From assembly GCA_022747635.1 (NCBI GenBank), contig JAKTNV010000003.1, positions 48,090,475 through 48,154,474 on the forward strand: a DNA stretch of 64,000 bases, written 5' to 3'. Position numbers and translations under genes: made by a program. Below the pieces are notes generated by a model that was given only the letters and a program-made list of their open reading frames with translations, did no database searches and was not told the origin of the DNA. This stretch comes from Hetaerina americana. Lineage: Eukaryota; Arthropoda; Insecta; Odonata; Calopterygidae. Below, in pieces: positions 39,001 to 53,202 of this stretch. Numbering within the stretch: the first letter of the stretch is position 1; each line of letters begins with the position of its first letter.

Positions 39001-42000
39001 AGACATGCGGGCTGGGGATTAATCTCATAACCCTCGAATCTATTCCTACTTTCTGCAATATAGTCATTAGTTTTTCCTACTTCACTTCAAAAACCATTGC
39101 AAAATCTACATAACAAATGTATACATCCTAATTGTATTCCATGTTCTTATCTCACCATTGAGTAAGATCCACTGAGCTATCCTCATCATAAGTCATTCTC
39201 TTGCTTGTCCAGCCTAGCTAATTTTTATTATACAGTTATTTCCACCTCTCTTGAATTTCTTCTGGTTCAACTACTATTTTTCCTGACTTATCTTTTGACT
39301 GTCAGCACTATTTCCCCTTATTACCTCCTGACAGGGTTTTAACTTTCCTGTATAGTGCACCAATTAATTTCTGTTAACTATAGATATCCTCGCACTACTA
39401 CTTCCCCGCTCTTCTTTTGCTGTATATTTTTGTGCCTCATTTTACTCTTTATACCTCCTCCTATCCCTGAGTTCATATCTTTCCATTTCTTTATCTCATC
39501 TACCTTTCTAAATCAACTCATTTTGAATCCACAGCCTCCTAATTTTTTTCCCTATTAACAACTCAAGTTTCTTAAGAGGTTCTCAATATCCCTTTTTTCA
39601 TATGTTCCCATATTTCCTCATGTACTAAGCTCCCTTTCCTCACCCATTATTTCCTCCACAGCCAACGGACGCTTCTTTCTTGGCTATCTGATTAGTGTTT
39701 CTACATTCCATTTCCTGAACCATCTTCCCCATTTTATCTTTTGTATTTGATGCTATACTTCATTACTACTAAATTATATTGAGTCCACATTTGCTCCTGG
39801 GAAACTGTGAATTAATCACGCTGTTCCTAAATCTATGCCTAACCATAATGTTGTGTAACTGACATCTTCCTGTATCTCCTGGGTTTTCCTTGTGTTCCTA
39901 TTATCCATCCACAGTATGTTACTCTTTAGCTATTACTCCAGTGATCCCCACTATCGTTCCTTAACCTTGTACAACCCTAACATGTCTATATTTCCCATTT
40001 CTATCTCTAGCTTCATATTTCCTAATTTTCCTGCCCTCAACATCATCCTAATATTCCAAGGACTTATTTTAATTAATTTGTTCCTCTTCTGTGCTACAGT
40101 CACTTCTGCTTTGCTTTGCAAGGATTTTGTGAGACTATGACCGAGTAAGCCTTGCCTCTTCCACTCCCAGACACAACAAGACAACTGATTAGGCGAAGTC
40201 CCATAGTTACTAACACTTGATTTTCTCCTCACTGTTCCTCGTAGAAATCTTGAAAATAATAAGAGGCAGTTTCCTGTTGCCTTCCTCAATAATGTTTTTA
40301 ATGTGACTCCATCATGCAATGTGGTCACAAGCCTCAGCAGCTGACTCACTGAGGAACAGATGCAGCACCTACTACCTTTATCTGGCATGGGTGAATATAT
40401 TTAATTTAACCATTTCTGTACTAACCGTACTTTCCTATTGTTTCCCCTCACATTCATTAGCCCCAAAAATTTCTCCTAAAAGGCAAGCAAATATATAGCT
40501 TTACTATGCAACTTTAAAAACATTATCTATGTATGTATGTATGTATACTGCATAATTTTAACCCGTATGACAAATTAATATGTATCTGTATCCTTACGAT
40601 AGCGATCCTTGTCGATATTCATCTTTCACCAGTCATTTTATTATTTCCTAGCTACATAATTGGATAAGCTTTCAGAGGAAATTATGTTCTGCTATTCGTT
40701 TGATGATGGTTCCAGATTCTTGTAAAACTATGATGCTACCCTTTGAAAAGTGTCAGAAAAATGAGCTTTCCATTGCTAAAAAATGCAAATGAACCATAAG
40801 GTCTGAAAGAGAGTGTCTGTATATATTAGTTTATATCATGACCTTGTTATCCACATATTTCGGTCATTATTGCCTCATTATGCGTCCATTTCCACTGATA
40901 ATTGAGAGTTTACTGTACCTGGATATATTTTATTGGATATTGTTGCAAAAACACTAATGTAGCTATGGACAATATCACCAAAGAAGAGTGGCAGGAATAG
41001 AAAATGTAACTTTGAGCATTAAACACTGTAAAATTTCATAAGAAAATGGATGTGTAGATTTCCACTTGGGAACAATTTGAGGCAAGAACTGAGGTGCAAA
41101 GTCCGCAGTGGAAAATTTTGCATCTGCTGATAAGGAAATTTGTGGGCTTCTTATGATAGACCCATGGGTGGATTAACACAACTATTATCCCAAAGCAATG
41201 ATTATGACAATGATGAATATGATTCAAACTACTTGCAGGAAATTACACAAATTCCAACTAGGAAAACAATGACAGTTGGGAAAACATTTTCATGTCATAT
41301 AATTCCTAAGATGCACAACAAGATTAAACAGAAGGTTGGAACTATTATGAAAATTTTTACTTTGCAGGAAGCACTTTCAGAATGTAAATTTTGGTGTAAA
41401 AGTTTAATCTTTGGTGAGTCCTTATGCACCACTTGTTTCTCTAGACTTATTGGGATTATTAATTGTTCAATTATATCGCAAATCATTGAACTTTAAATGG
41501 TACTGAGTATGTTACGAATGATATGCAACTAATAAAATATTGGTTCTACCAATTGAGTAGAAGCACCTTTTTACACCAACCCAATCATCCATGTTTTCTC
41601 ATGCTATGCTTTAACCTCAGAAACAGTGCCATTGATTTATCTAGTGTTCAAGTTTTCTATGAACCATTAAAATATTTCTTTGAGATTCCTTCCATGTAAT
41701 GTATCTAAAAATCTAACCCACTCACTTCCACTCATTATTCAATTTTTGAAGAATTTTTACCCATTTTATCATTCCTTGAATTTACGACACACTACAATAA
41801 GAGATATATAATTTTTAAATGAAAGGAGGGATGACCAAAATAGTAACAAATATTACCTCTGTGGAAGAGGGTCTTTATTAACGGCAACATTTCCACGTTC
41901 TTCTTCTCCGGAGGGAAGACTAGGTGTAGACACTGTTGCCACACAGGAAACACAACTTTGTGTGGATTCTGATGTGGCAACTGGCAAACTTCCACCTCCA

Positions 42001-45000
42001 CCCTCCTGCAATTTGGAATGATGCTGATGGCTATGAGAGTGATGAGGTGGCGTAGAGGAAGATGATGAAGATGACGATGATGAGGAGGATGAAACTGAAT
42101 TGACAATGGCAGTTGTTGACACTGGTGTCACTAGCTGTTGTTTTGGAGCAGCAGTAGTAGTTGAAGGAGTAGGTGGGACTTTCGTGTTCGTTGCCGTTGT
42201 CACAGGACTAGTTTGAAGATGAGAATGAGAACTAGCAGCAGATGCAGGCACATTTTGTTGGGATGGCAACTGCTGCTGCTGGTGGTGGTGGTGATGATGG
42301 TGGTGCCTGAAGGCTGATGAACCATCTGATGATGACACACTCCCACGATCACTTCCACCTTGGCTGCGTTTATTCCTTTAATAGAAAATTTGGCCCGTTT
42401 ATTACCAATATGATCATTCAATGGGTATTTTTTTTTAGCTCATGGGAGGGATGGAATACATTGTGCCATGAATTATGGAAGATAGACCAGGTGGAAATGA
42501 ATTATATGGGTGAAAATGAAAGCTTGAGTTATTTTGACAATAACTGTGTATACTACTACATCCCTAGTAAGGCTTGGAGCCCTTGTCTGCTATTCTAATG
42601 TATTTGGGCTCAGTTCCAACCAGGTTTCAGTTCATCTAATAGGGTTTTTCTCCTCTTAAGTATTGTCGTTGTAAATTGTAATTTTTATGTTGAGTAGACT
42701 ATATATGTATAAATAGATCAACATTAATATTTCTGCTCACTGCTGCTTTGATAAACACACAACAGTAAAACAATCATTTGCAGTGACTATTCTTATCTTT
42801 ATTTCCACTGATACAATGCTCATTCAGTTCATCACACATCCCAAGTATAAACTTGAATTTTTTATGATTTTAACACCTTGCTTCCTTTTCTTGCGGTCTA
42901 AGCCTCTAAGTTCCCACCCATTTCTTGTACTCACATTAACTCATGGACCAATCTTTTCAGTGCCGTTTCTAAAATACTAAATTCCTGCTCTAAATTTTTT
43001 CATGCTGTCAAGGATAATATCAACGCCACCATCATATTCCGAGGACTGACATTTTGAATATACTTCCTCAGGCTTCCAGTGTGCCAAAACGTTTTCTACG
43101 GCTAGACTGAAGAACAGTAGTGACATGACATCACCTTACTGTAATTCTTATTCAAATTTGAATTTCTTTCATAGTTAACACCTTACTTGGACAATTTCAC
43201 TTTCTATTGGAGAATAATGAGAGAGGAAGAAATAAAACTGTTTAACAAACCTTTGAGAACTTATCCTTCAGACTTGGCACAGATTCCCATGAATGAAGAT
43301 ACATTCAGTGAATGGACGGCCTAGCATAGACCGTTTCCATCTTGTGGACAGAAGTGTGGAATTGAATCCACTAAATGAAACAATGGAGGTAGCAAAAAAT
43401 GTTCTGAGCGAATTATCTTGCCACATAATGACATAGCGATATCAAAAATTGACAAACAAGGATATCACAATCAAAGCACATTTCAAAACTTAATTGTAAA
43501 ATAAATTGCAAAAGCTTAGAAAAAATTTAGAAGTGTACACCAATGAATACATACATGGAAGAGCTTTTTTCTGTCCTTTATCCTTAGTCACTTGTACTAA
43601 TGTTGAAAAAGAGGCAATACAGGTATTTTACTCACTAACATTTAAATGCTGCCAATCTGATGATAATCACATCAATGTATAACCTACTGGCTGTCAAAAA
43701 CTAGGAGTTACGTTCTTAAAATCAATACAGGCATTTGAGAGGGAAAAATTCTCTGATTACTATGTTGTTAACGAGGTGATCACGACCAGGGAAGGAAAAG
43801 AATGTTGATGACAATGTCAAAAGAGGTTAGTTCAGAGTCACTATCTGAGGTCTAGTCGCAATTTCTAGGGCATTCAGTTCTCCACACATCTATTTTTACG
43901 TGGAGTTTTCTCTTATTTGTCTCTCCCTCATGATGGTCCCTGGAAACACCAAAATATCAACCCTGGAGAATTTTTACTTCTATTGCAAGTCTTCATGAGC
44001 CAGATAATTAATTATACACCGGATAATACTGAACAAAGAGGATATTACAATGCAACAATTTCAAAGCATAAAAATTAATCACCTTGACCAGGACTTCAAC
44101 CTGGATCCCTTGATGTCAGGCTGAGTGCTTTAGCCAGTTAAGCTATGGAGGCATCAAGGATTTTAAAGCTACAAAAATGAGCTAAAGCTCTACCTTATAC
44201 TTCAGACTATAGAAATAAATATTTTAGAAAAATTGATGACAACTCACCGGTTTTTAGGGGGATAACGTGATCCCTGAGTCTTGCTGAATGTCTGAGGAGT
44301 TAGCCCATTCACAGAAAAAACACCCCCAATGTCAAAGTATGCAGCAGCAGGTCCAGCTGGTGGCCACGGTTGAAGCATGCCAGGTGCATAAAACGGCTGA
44401 TGCTGCTGGAAGGTCTGACAATATTAACATCTCATTAAATGCACATATTTTTCTAAAATTATAACTGAATACACTCAAAAGATTAGTGAGACAGATATAT
44501 AGTGGCAATTGAATAATGGGAAAAGCAAACTGCAAGCGTACCGCAGCTGATTTGAATGTCTGTGCCTCTTGATGCTTCCCCACCCTGACCTCTATTGGCA
44601 CGGTAGTACATCGCTCAGTCCCATTGTAGCAATCGTCTGCATTTAAGCTAGCATCTTGTTGAAATAATGCAAAGTTTTCAGATGGAGCATTGAGTTTACC
44701 TCAAGTTTCTTGTGAAACTAGGGAAAACTGCTACAGAAGGTCATGCCATGTATAAGAGTGTACAGAAACAAATGCTTATCATCGCACTACTTTTTGACTG
44801 GCTTAAAAGATTTGAGGAGGCACGTGAAATGACCGATGACGATCCATGCCCTGGATGACCCCAGCATCAACAACAGATGACATCATCCAGAAAACTGGTA
44901 GCATGATCTCTGAAAGTCATCATCTTCAGTGTTCGAGCTCTGGCTGAAATCTTAGTAATTAACAAAGCATGTGTCCATTAAATTTGGCACAAAGTTTCCA

Positions 45001-48000
45001 CCAAAATAGTGCTACAACTTTTAACTCCAGCGCAAAAGTAATCAAGAATAAACATTTGTGCAGACCTTTTAATCACCATTTATCCAGAATTGTTAGACTG
45101 TGATTACTTAATAAATTAATGCATTAGAGGAGCCCAAACTCAATGCAGCAAAACAAAGTGAAAATGAACAAACCAAAATTCAGTCATGATTGTTTTTTAG
45201 ACGTGTGGAATTGTATATGTTCACTGGGTCCCCGAAGGTTAGACAGTCAATCAAACATTATTACGTGGAGGTTCTGACTGCCCTTCGTGAATGAGAAAGG
45301 AGACGAAGATCCAATTTGTGTAGGAGCACTTCCTGGATGCTTCACCAAGACAATACGTCAGTCTATTCTACCTTGTATATGAAGGCATTCTTTGCAAAAT
45401 ACGGCATGACCATATTGGACTACCAATCATATTCACCTGACCTGGTCCAGTGACTTCATATTATTTTGTAGGGTCAAATAGGCTTATGGGGACAAGATTT
45501 TACCGCGTGGAACCGGTGAACACAAAAGATGCAAAGGTTTTCAACAAGCTGACAGAAGAAAACTTCCAGTGCTGCTTTATACAATGGAAAATCCAAATGA
45601 AGCATTGCTGGGATAGGCAAGGAGAGTACCATGAAGGCGATAAACTTGCTGATGTAATTGGTGATCAATAAAATGCTTTGTAGCACTAGTCCAGTTATTT
45701 CATTGCCACACCTTCACATATACCATATTTTCTTCACTTGGAAATAATTTTCTCCCTTTAAATAAGAGGACATTATGGAATCAGGAGCAATTGAAAGTGT
45801 ACACACAGTTAACACTTTCCAATCTAGACTATATGGGGCCAGGGCTTGTTTGGATTAGGCAAAATCCAAACCATCTGGAGTTTGACTTACATAACCGCAT
45901 GGAATATTTTCCCCCACTAATTTTATAACTGTTGATGGCTTTATATTTGGTGATCCTATTGGCCACATTACAGCCTAAAGCATCAATACAGGTAGATCTG
46001 AATTAAGTAAGAAATAAACTTATTTAAATGGAATACACCACAGGTTTTCTCCTAAAATTAGGCCAATATAAATCATGCGCATTTAATAAAAACTGCAATG
46101 ATTATACTTTAACTATCTTATTTATCCAATTTTGGTTCAATTATTAATATAACTAATTGATCTAGTTTTAAATAAAGAGGAGCTTTACTTCTGAAAAGTT
46201 TTCCTTGGTATTTTTTAGGTGCAGGTCCGCAGTACACAGTCATTGCAGTTCTCCTGCATACTTTAATTTTACCATCCTCCACCAAAATGTACTCAAATTT
46301 TAGTTGCTGCTACACAATTGGATTAATGGTACTTGGCTTCCATTATCTTTTAGTGATACCATAACAGATGAATGATTTCAATGGAGCATCAGCTGCTGAC
46401 CAATGACTATCGCTCTTAGTGTTGGTTCAGCAATTTTCTTTACTATTTTGATAAAAATGCAATATTTTGGATTTTCAAGATACTGGTTGATACAGAAAAG
46501 TATTTATTACAATTTATTACATGTTATACATAGTAGTGTAGACACCCTTTCTTTGCAGATTTTCCATCGGAGAACCTTGGGTCCACTTTGTAAATTTTGT
46601 ATATTTTTTGAAAAAGCTCTTGAGCACATGCCTATTGAATCTGCATTATAGACCTAAAATTACTCTACACCATATTCATTCATTAATGCTCGCTAACTGC
46701 TCATATATGATTCAACAACATTCCTAGAAACGTTTGTGATGAACATATAGCCTTATAAACAGTCAAAGCCAACCACTGCTTCCAGGAAAACTTTTCATAA
46801 GAGTATTCAGCAAATTTTGTATGTTATCTTAAGTCAGTGGTCTGCATTTTTAGTCGGTATGATTGCTTTTGTACATATCATGGCCCCCTATATCTATCTT
46901 TCAATTCCCAAACTAGCCTTTTCATTTTATGGAAATTTAATTCAAACCTAGGAGCAAATACAGGGGAACCTCACTTATCCAGGACCTCAGACTGAGTATT
47001 TCACATGAGCAAAAATATTGGTCCCCAAAATGACTTGCTTAATGAGCAACTCCCGCATACTGAGTGACGAGAAGAGGGGAATTCCCAAATTCATTGCACA
47101 CCTGCTACTGCAGTTTGTCTCTAGCACTTTTTCTACCAGCATCTTAGCATTGTTTGATATAATACATTTTTCCAAACATACTATCAATGATTTTTTTGGG
47201 CAAAGTTATATAATATTTTGTGCATACTTTTAAAATTGACCCAACAGAAAAACCCAAAGAAGAAAGCGACACAAGAATAAAAATAAAAACAGTAGAAATT
47301 AAAGTAAAATCATTAAAAATTGGAAACAAAGGATGAGCATAGCTGATCTAGTTTGCACATCAACAATCAGTTCACATCAATGATTGGTCTTTTCTTAAGG
47401 AACACAGATTCAATAGTAAGAAAATCCACATCAGGTTAGAATTAGGCATCTCCAATCTCATTCTTTCTTCTACTCACACCCCTATGCTGGTTGGCGAAGA
47501 AAATGTCATCTTGTCACATACAATATTTAAAAGTGACTTATAAATTCATAATTGTACTGTTTAGTCTTATAATATCTTCACAGATTTTTTTTTAAGTTTG
47601 ATGCATTGCGAAGTTGAGAAAATGCAAAATTAAATATTTCTTTAGAAATAACGTCTGAATAAATGTTTATATAAGACTAGTTGGAAAAATTTTTCTCATT
47701 GTATGTTCATGTGAGAAAGCTGCAATACACACCGATGTAGTGCATGGCTAATAGCACAAAATTTTAGGATGCAGGGGGATCAGTCACCTGTTGTTGGCTC
47801 CGAGTGAGTGGAAGTGGTCAAAATATGGAGAACAAGGGGTTTCTACTGCTGATCATTTTCAAAATAAATTGAAAAGCATTATTTTTAACATAAATTGAGT
47901 ACACTCTACAGTGCACTTCATTTCCAGTATCCATATCTATAGAAATAATCGAGTACTTACATATACATGAACTTGATTGCCATAGTTGACACTAGGAGGG

Positions 48001-51000
48001 TGCGGAATAGAGGTTCCTCCATTTGCTGCTGCCGCTGCGGCAGCTGCGGCAGCCGCAGCATACAGGAATCTTTGTTGGTGTTGAGGAGCTTGAAAATTGG
48101 ATGCTGAAGAAGAGGACGTAGACGGTGAGGGAGCAGAGGGTATTGGGGGCCCAGCAGCAGCCACAGATGGAGAGGCAACAGATGTTGGAGCAGCTGAAGG
48201 TGAAGGTGATGGTAAAACTTGACCAGTCTGCACGGGATGATGGTGGTGGTGGTGATGATCATATACCAACATTGAAGGGCCCACAGGGGTGTTAGATGTT
48301 GTTGGGGCAGTGGGACCACCCCCACCTCCCACTGCCCCCCCTGCTCCAGCTCTGTATCCATTTTTCATTATTCCAAGTGATGGTACAACAGGAGGAATAG
48401 GCAGGCGGTTCATTGGTTTGGCCTTGATTCGTGCCATAATAGGCTTACCCTGAATTCAAAGTCATGCATTTATCAATGAAATCATAACTTAATCATAAGA
48501 ATATCTCACTGATATCCAAAAATGATTAATACTAATCCAGAAATAAGAAGAATATTAAAGAATAAGGAGCATATTGAGCTGAGCTCCTTATCATCAAAGA
48601 ATTAACATGACTAAACGAAAAATATGTAGGTTAAGTTACCTGAAACTCTCTCACTTCCTCCCTTAGAAACCTGTGTGCCTTCTGAGCATCCTCATCAGAC
48701 TCGAATGTCACATACCATGAGTTATTGTGAGCAAACTCACATGATATGCACTTTGGACAATTTTTACCAGAAAACAACCCCTGTAAAAGTAAATAAATAG
48801 TAAAGATAAATGACAAAATTTATAATATCTCAAAGCTTAATCAAAGCTGATGTAACTCATTCCTTCAAAAAACACAAAACAAATTTAAAGTGTTACTTCA
48901 TTTGTAAATCTGGAATGCTGTCACTGTTAAATATGCTGACCAAATTTAAAATGTGCATGGAATTTATGAAAGATCAAATGATAAGTAGGATAAGGATCAA
49001 ATGAAAATATATAACTACAATTTTTCCTTTTAAAACACTCAATACTGCAATTAATGAAATCTCATCATTTACAGTGAATCCACAAATTTACATTTCTGAG
49101 GATATTTATTAAACAGTAGAAGGTAGAAGGAATAAAATTGTATATTTTCATGTATTAAAATGTTACAAGCTAATAATAAAATTAAAGATATTAGTACATG
49201 ATTTTCACAACATATTCAAATAAAAATTAAGCCAGGCCAATAAATTTAAAGAAAAATACCATTACTAGTGATAGAAATAATTGTACTTTTAAGGAATATT
49301 TTGCAACTTATGGATCACTTAACACATTAACCCTGGCATGGGTCACACCAGCATTGGCCTCAGCATGGCGGCGGAACCTACCCGTGAGGCATGCTGTTTT
49401 AAGATCCATGAGAGATATTTGAGAGCAGTTATTTGATGGCAGTGCTAATTGAAGTTTCCTCCACCATATAAATTAGTACGTTTTGTATTCATTCTTAGCT
49501 CTTGGATTATTGCATTAATTTACTGAACACTATGAAACTCAAAAAGTGAAGTTCCTAAGGGTAAAGCAACTTAAGCAGATGACCTTAATGCTATACAATG
49601 TTGGTACAACACTTGGCAATTAGAATTTAACTTTAAAAAGTGCATAGATTAATTTTTGAAAAAAAAGAGAAAACCCTCCTGTATGTCTACTGCATTGGGA
49701 ACATCAAAATAGAATGATTAAATACTTAGGCATTAATCTCACTCACGACCTCTCCTGGATGAAACATATACATTGGATATACTGACAAGCTTATAGAAAA
49801 TTAGGATTTATTAGAACAGTACTAGGTAAATGCGATGAATAGATTAAAGAAAAATGTTATCTTTCACTGGTTAGGCCTCTTTAGAATATGCTAGCAGTAT
49901 ATAGCATCCTCATGAAGTTATATTGATTGCCAAATTGGAATGCATGCAGCCTACAGGAGCTAGGCTGGGAACAATACCGATTATTAGTAAAATACCCATT
50001 AATTTATTCAAATCTCTTAAGTGTTAACATCAACCAAATTTGCTGATGTCTTTGGTGCTTGCTTCCTTTTTAAGGATGCAGGTTTATAATTTCTGCGTAT
50101 TGGCATAAGCATATAGTTTATGATATACTCCAGAATATCATCTTTGAAACTTTGTATTTATGTAGTTATCAGAATGCAATTAAAAGTCTCAATGCAGTGA
50201 TTCACAATTTAACTCCAAGTCACAATGAACAGTAAATCATGACGAACTATTTATATTCACTGCCATTTAAGGGATGGCCAGAAGTAGCATCCGATGGCAG
50301 TCTTGCAGATACATATGTAATATTCAGCTAAAGGCTAAAAGCACAAAATGCCATTTTCAGACAGTCTGAGTTGGCAATTTCTGTATTGGTGCCAGATTCC
50401 ACTCAAAATACTTAGAAAAAATGACATAACTCGATGTGCCCACAGCTGGGTCGAGCCAACAGACTGAAATTTTGATTACCAGCCATAATGACAAAACCAG
50501 ATTATGTGATGAGTAATGTTTAAAGCTGTGGTTAGAATATACTACAATAAAATTGCACTGGAAAATATAAAATTTTTAATTATTAACCGGCCAAGGACAG
50601 TAACAGAATTGGTTTTTGAAACATCAGCAGCAATGGAGAGACTAACCAGAGATGATTTACTCCACAGATACACCACAAAAAGAACAAGAAATTTCATTGT
50701 AAAGTATAACATTATATGGCTCATATCCATGGGATGGACATTCTATATTTGCCATCATAACAGTCATTCATGAAATTGAACAGAAGACAAAGACAAGACG
50801 TGAAAGGTACATTCTTTGAAATCACCACAAAGTGTTGTGAAACTGCTATCCGAAAAACTTTGCATTCTACAAAAGTTAACTTTAGAGCTTAATTTTTTGA
50901 AGATTTAATTCATAAATACACATTTAAAGGACATGTATTTACCTATCTACTGACCTAACTTACCAACTGCAAAAAACTTTGAATGCAATGAAAATACGTG

Positions 51001-53147
51001 TTAACTTTTAAGTTGATAAAGTATTCAGTGGGACAAACAGTACTTGGATTAGTACTTGGACATTAGCATTTTTCAGCACGTCCAGGGGCATTATGAAAAA
51101 GCAATATGAAATATAAAAGACAAGTTTTACTCTTCAGAGTAACATGACCTTGGCAAAAAGGGACATTTGAACCATTCCCGGTGCTAATTCCAGAGCAATA
51201 CAACTACTTGGTAAAATTATGTCGTATGGAATCATGCTGTTGGAATTAACCATAACATTATAATTCTGAGCGTCAGAACATATGCCATTTTAAATTTATA
51301 TGTTTAATAGAGATCAATCAGCAGCTGGATAAGTAGCTAAATATTAAATGTAACAGCAGAATAAACAAGAAAAATTATGACAATACCATTTACATTAGTG
51401 AGATAAAAATTTGAGGTTTAAAATGTTAAATGGTGAAATCTCTTTGATCAGAGATATATAGATGTGATAATGTCCCCTTGCTAGGGCCCTGAACGAAAAG
51501 TATGTTTTAAGAAATAACATCCATTTTATTTACATGAAGAAGAAAAAGAAGATGAACCAAGACTTTAACCACCTTGTTATCAAACTACATACTGTAATAT
51601 GCTACTAAAGGCAGAAAACAAGAAGCATTACTAGGATTATTGCTTACGATTAGAAAAAATCATCCTCTTGCCATTTTAGCCTTGCCATGCAGAAAGAGAT
51701 TGACAGCCAGATTTTAACGTTTTAGTCTTTAATCTTTGGTCATCACGAGTCAACAGATGTTGAAAATCAAGGTATCTGTAGATATGACATTTGAGAGCAA
51801 TACTAACTTCGAGATCGAACATAACAAGCATATTTTATTTGAGGTGGTTGTTTAGTTGTCTCACTTGCTTGTTCATAATTCTTTCTTATATATTTTTTCA
51901 ATGCAGCATTAGCTGATATAGACATATATGCATTTTTGTCTCGGAAAAAAATGTTACTTATGCAACATGACTAAATCTACTTTACATTAAATTATTTTAA
52001 TATGCATAATTACACACTAAAACATTAACTTTAAAATTCAAGGTACAAATATTTCAAGCCTTCATATTCATGGATTTCAATCAATGCATTCCAAGGAGTG
52101 ATGTCTAATCAATAGTAAGTGCCATACTCATGGCCTCAAACAGGAGCATCCAAATTCACCAAACATATTTTATATACATTCTAACAATATGAAAATGAAT
52201 CATGTTTAAAAAATCAAGCAGAAGGATAAAAATTAATGATAAAATTAGTCCATTTTTTTGAAGCGGAGGGTTTGTTTAAAATAGCTGTAGATGTAACATT
52301 AAAAAAATAAAAGATTCCACGATACTCATTAATGCTGAAATGTCTCTTTATAAGAGGAATTTTAGTTTTTTAACCAAAATAATAAGGGAATGCAAAAATA
52401 TGTTCAAATAAAAGCAAAAGTAGTAAAAATCAATTTGTTGAATGACATCAACAAAAAAAATACTGAAAGTAATAACACCTTAGCAGTATTAAATAATATT
52501 CTTACCTTAATTTCTTCAATGGGCGTACTTTCAGGAATCTCACGAAGGATAACTATGCAGCGCTTATGATTTGGTCTCACTTTTAAACCTTCTTCATCAA
52601 CTTGAACATTTGGTGATTCTAAAATGGTGACAATTAAATTCAATGTTAATAAAATTTTTGATAAAAAACTCTCACATATTTCCAGTAATAAATTTTTAAA
52701 TAAATTACACCACAAAAAGAAAAATTTATTCTACAACCATAGTGTTTCTTCATATAATGAAATTTAATTATAAACAATTTTGTTTATTTTTTAAATTACC
52801 GTATTTTCCCATCGATAAGCCCATGTTATCTATACAAAAATGTTCAGATGATCAAAAAATGACAATTTGTGCTATGCAATGAAAAGTGACAAAATCCAAA
52901 CATTTACATACGTACGTATTCTATTATGTAGTATCGTACTTTCCTATCGATTAAGTGTGCGTTATCCATACAAAAATGTTCGGAGGCACAAAAAAATAAA
53001 CACATATTTTAACACACATCCGATACAGGCATATTTACACACACTATATGTAATTATAGAACCCAAATAGAATAGCAACATTTAAAAGGACACTCACACG
53101 GTAAATTGTTCAATCTTTCGGCCCTCTCAGAGGTTTTCTTCAAGTGA

Positions 53148-53202
<55 letters not shown>

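Larger units (their letters stand above)
33405..41856 (-). other. LARP4-like intron (8.5 kb), richest in nested repeats
   Basis: Holds the pogo-like element with a nested piggyBac-type MITE (33541-35066), a LINE (38100-40390) and a Tigger-like end (40811-40919). A (TATG)n tract lies at 40529-40547. 35067-38100 and 40920-41856 hold no supported feature; the frame at 41140-41496 has no recognisable motif. Confidence 0.7.
44415..47960 (-). other. LARP4-like intron (3.5 kb)
   Basis: Holds a fossil mariner (44683-45671) and a pogo/Tigger-like end (46968-47110). 45690-46960 and 47110-47960 show nothing I can support. Confidence 0.65.

Noticed and set aside
41140..41496. 118-codon + strand ORF as a host gene
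   Set aside because: No recognisable domain, non-ATG-like context and an intron location; composition like the surrounding intron.
44085..44165. Functional tRNA gene
   Set aside because: Internal promoter boxes are present but the B box is altered, the acceptor arms do not pair, and related copies exist at 1-75 and 1012-1110, so it is a SINE.
47957..48361. Leu/Pro/His-rich overlapping minus frame of 134 codons
   Set aside because: Alternative frame of the low-complexity LARP4-like exon; the repeats keep several frames open.
49321..49380. TTAACCCTGGCATGGGTCAC, a possible piggyBac-type end
   Set aside because: No inverted partner or second TTAA found nearby.
52404..52715. Full 103-codon minus ORF as one protein
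   Set aside because: Only the middle (52506-52618) is exon; the ends are intron read-through past good splice sites.
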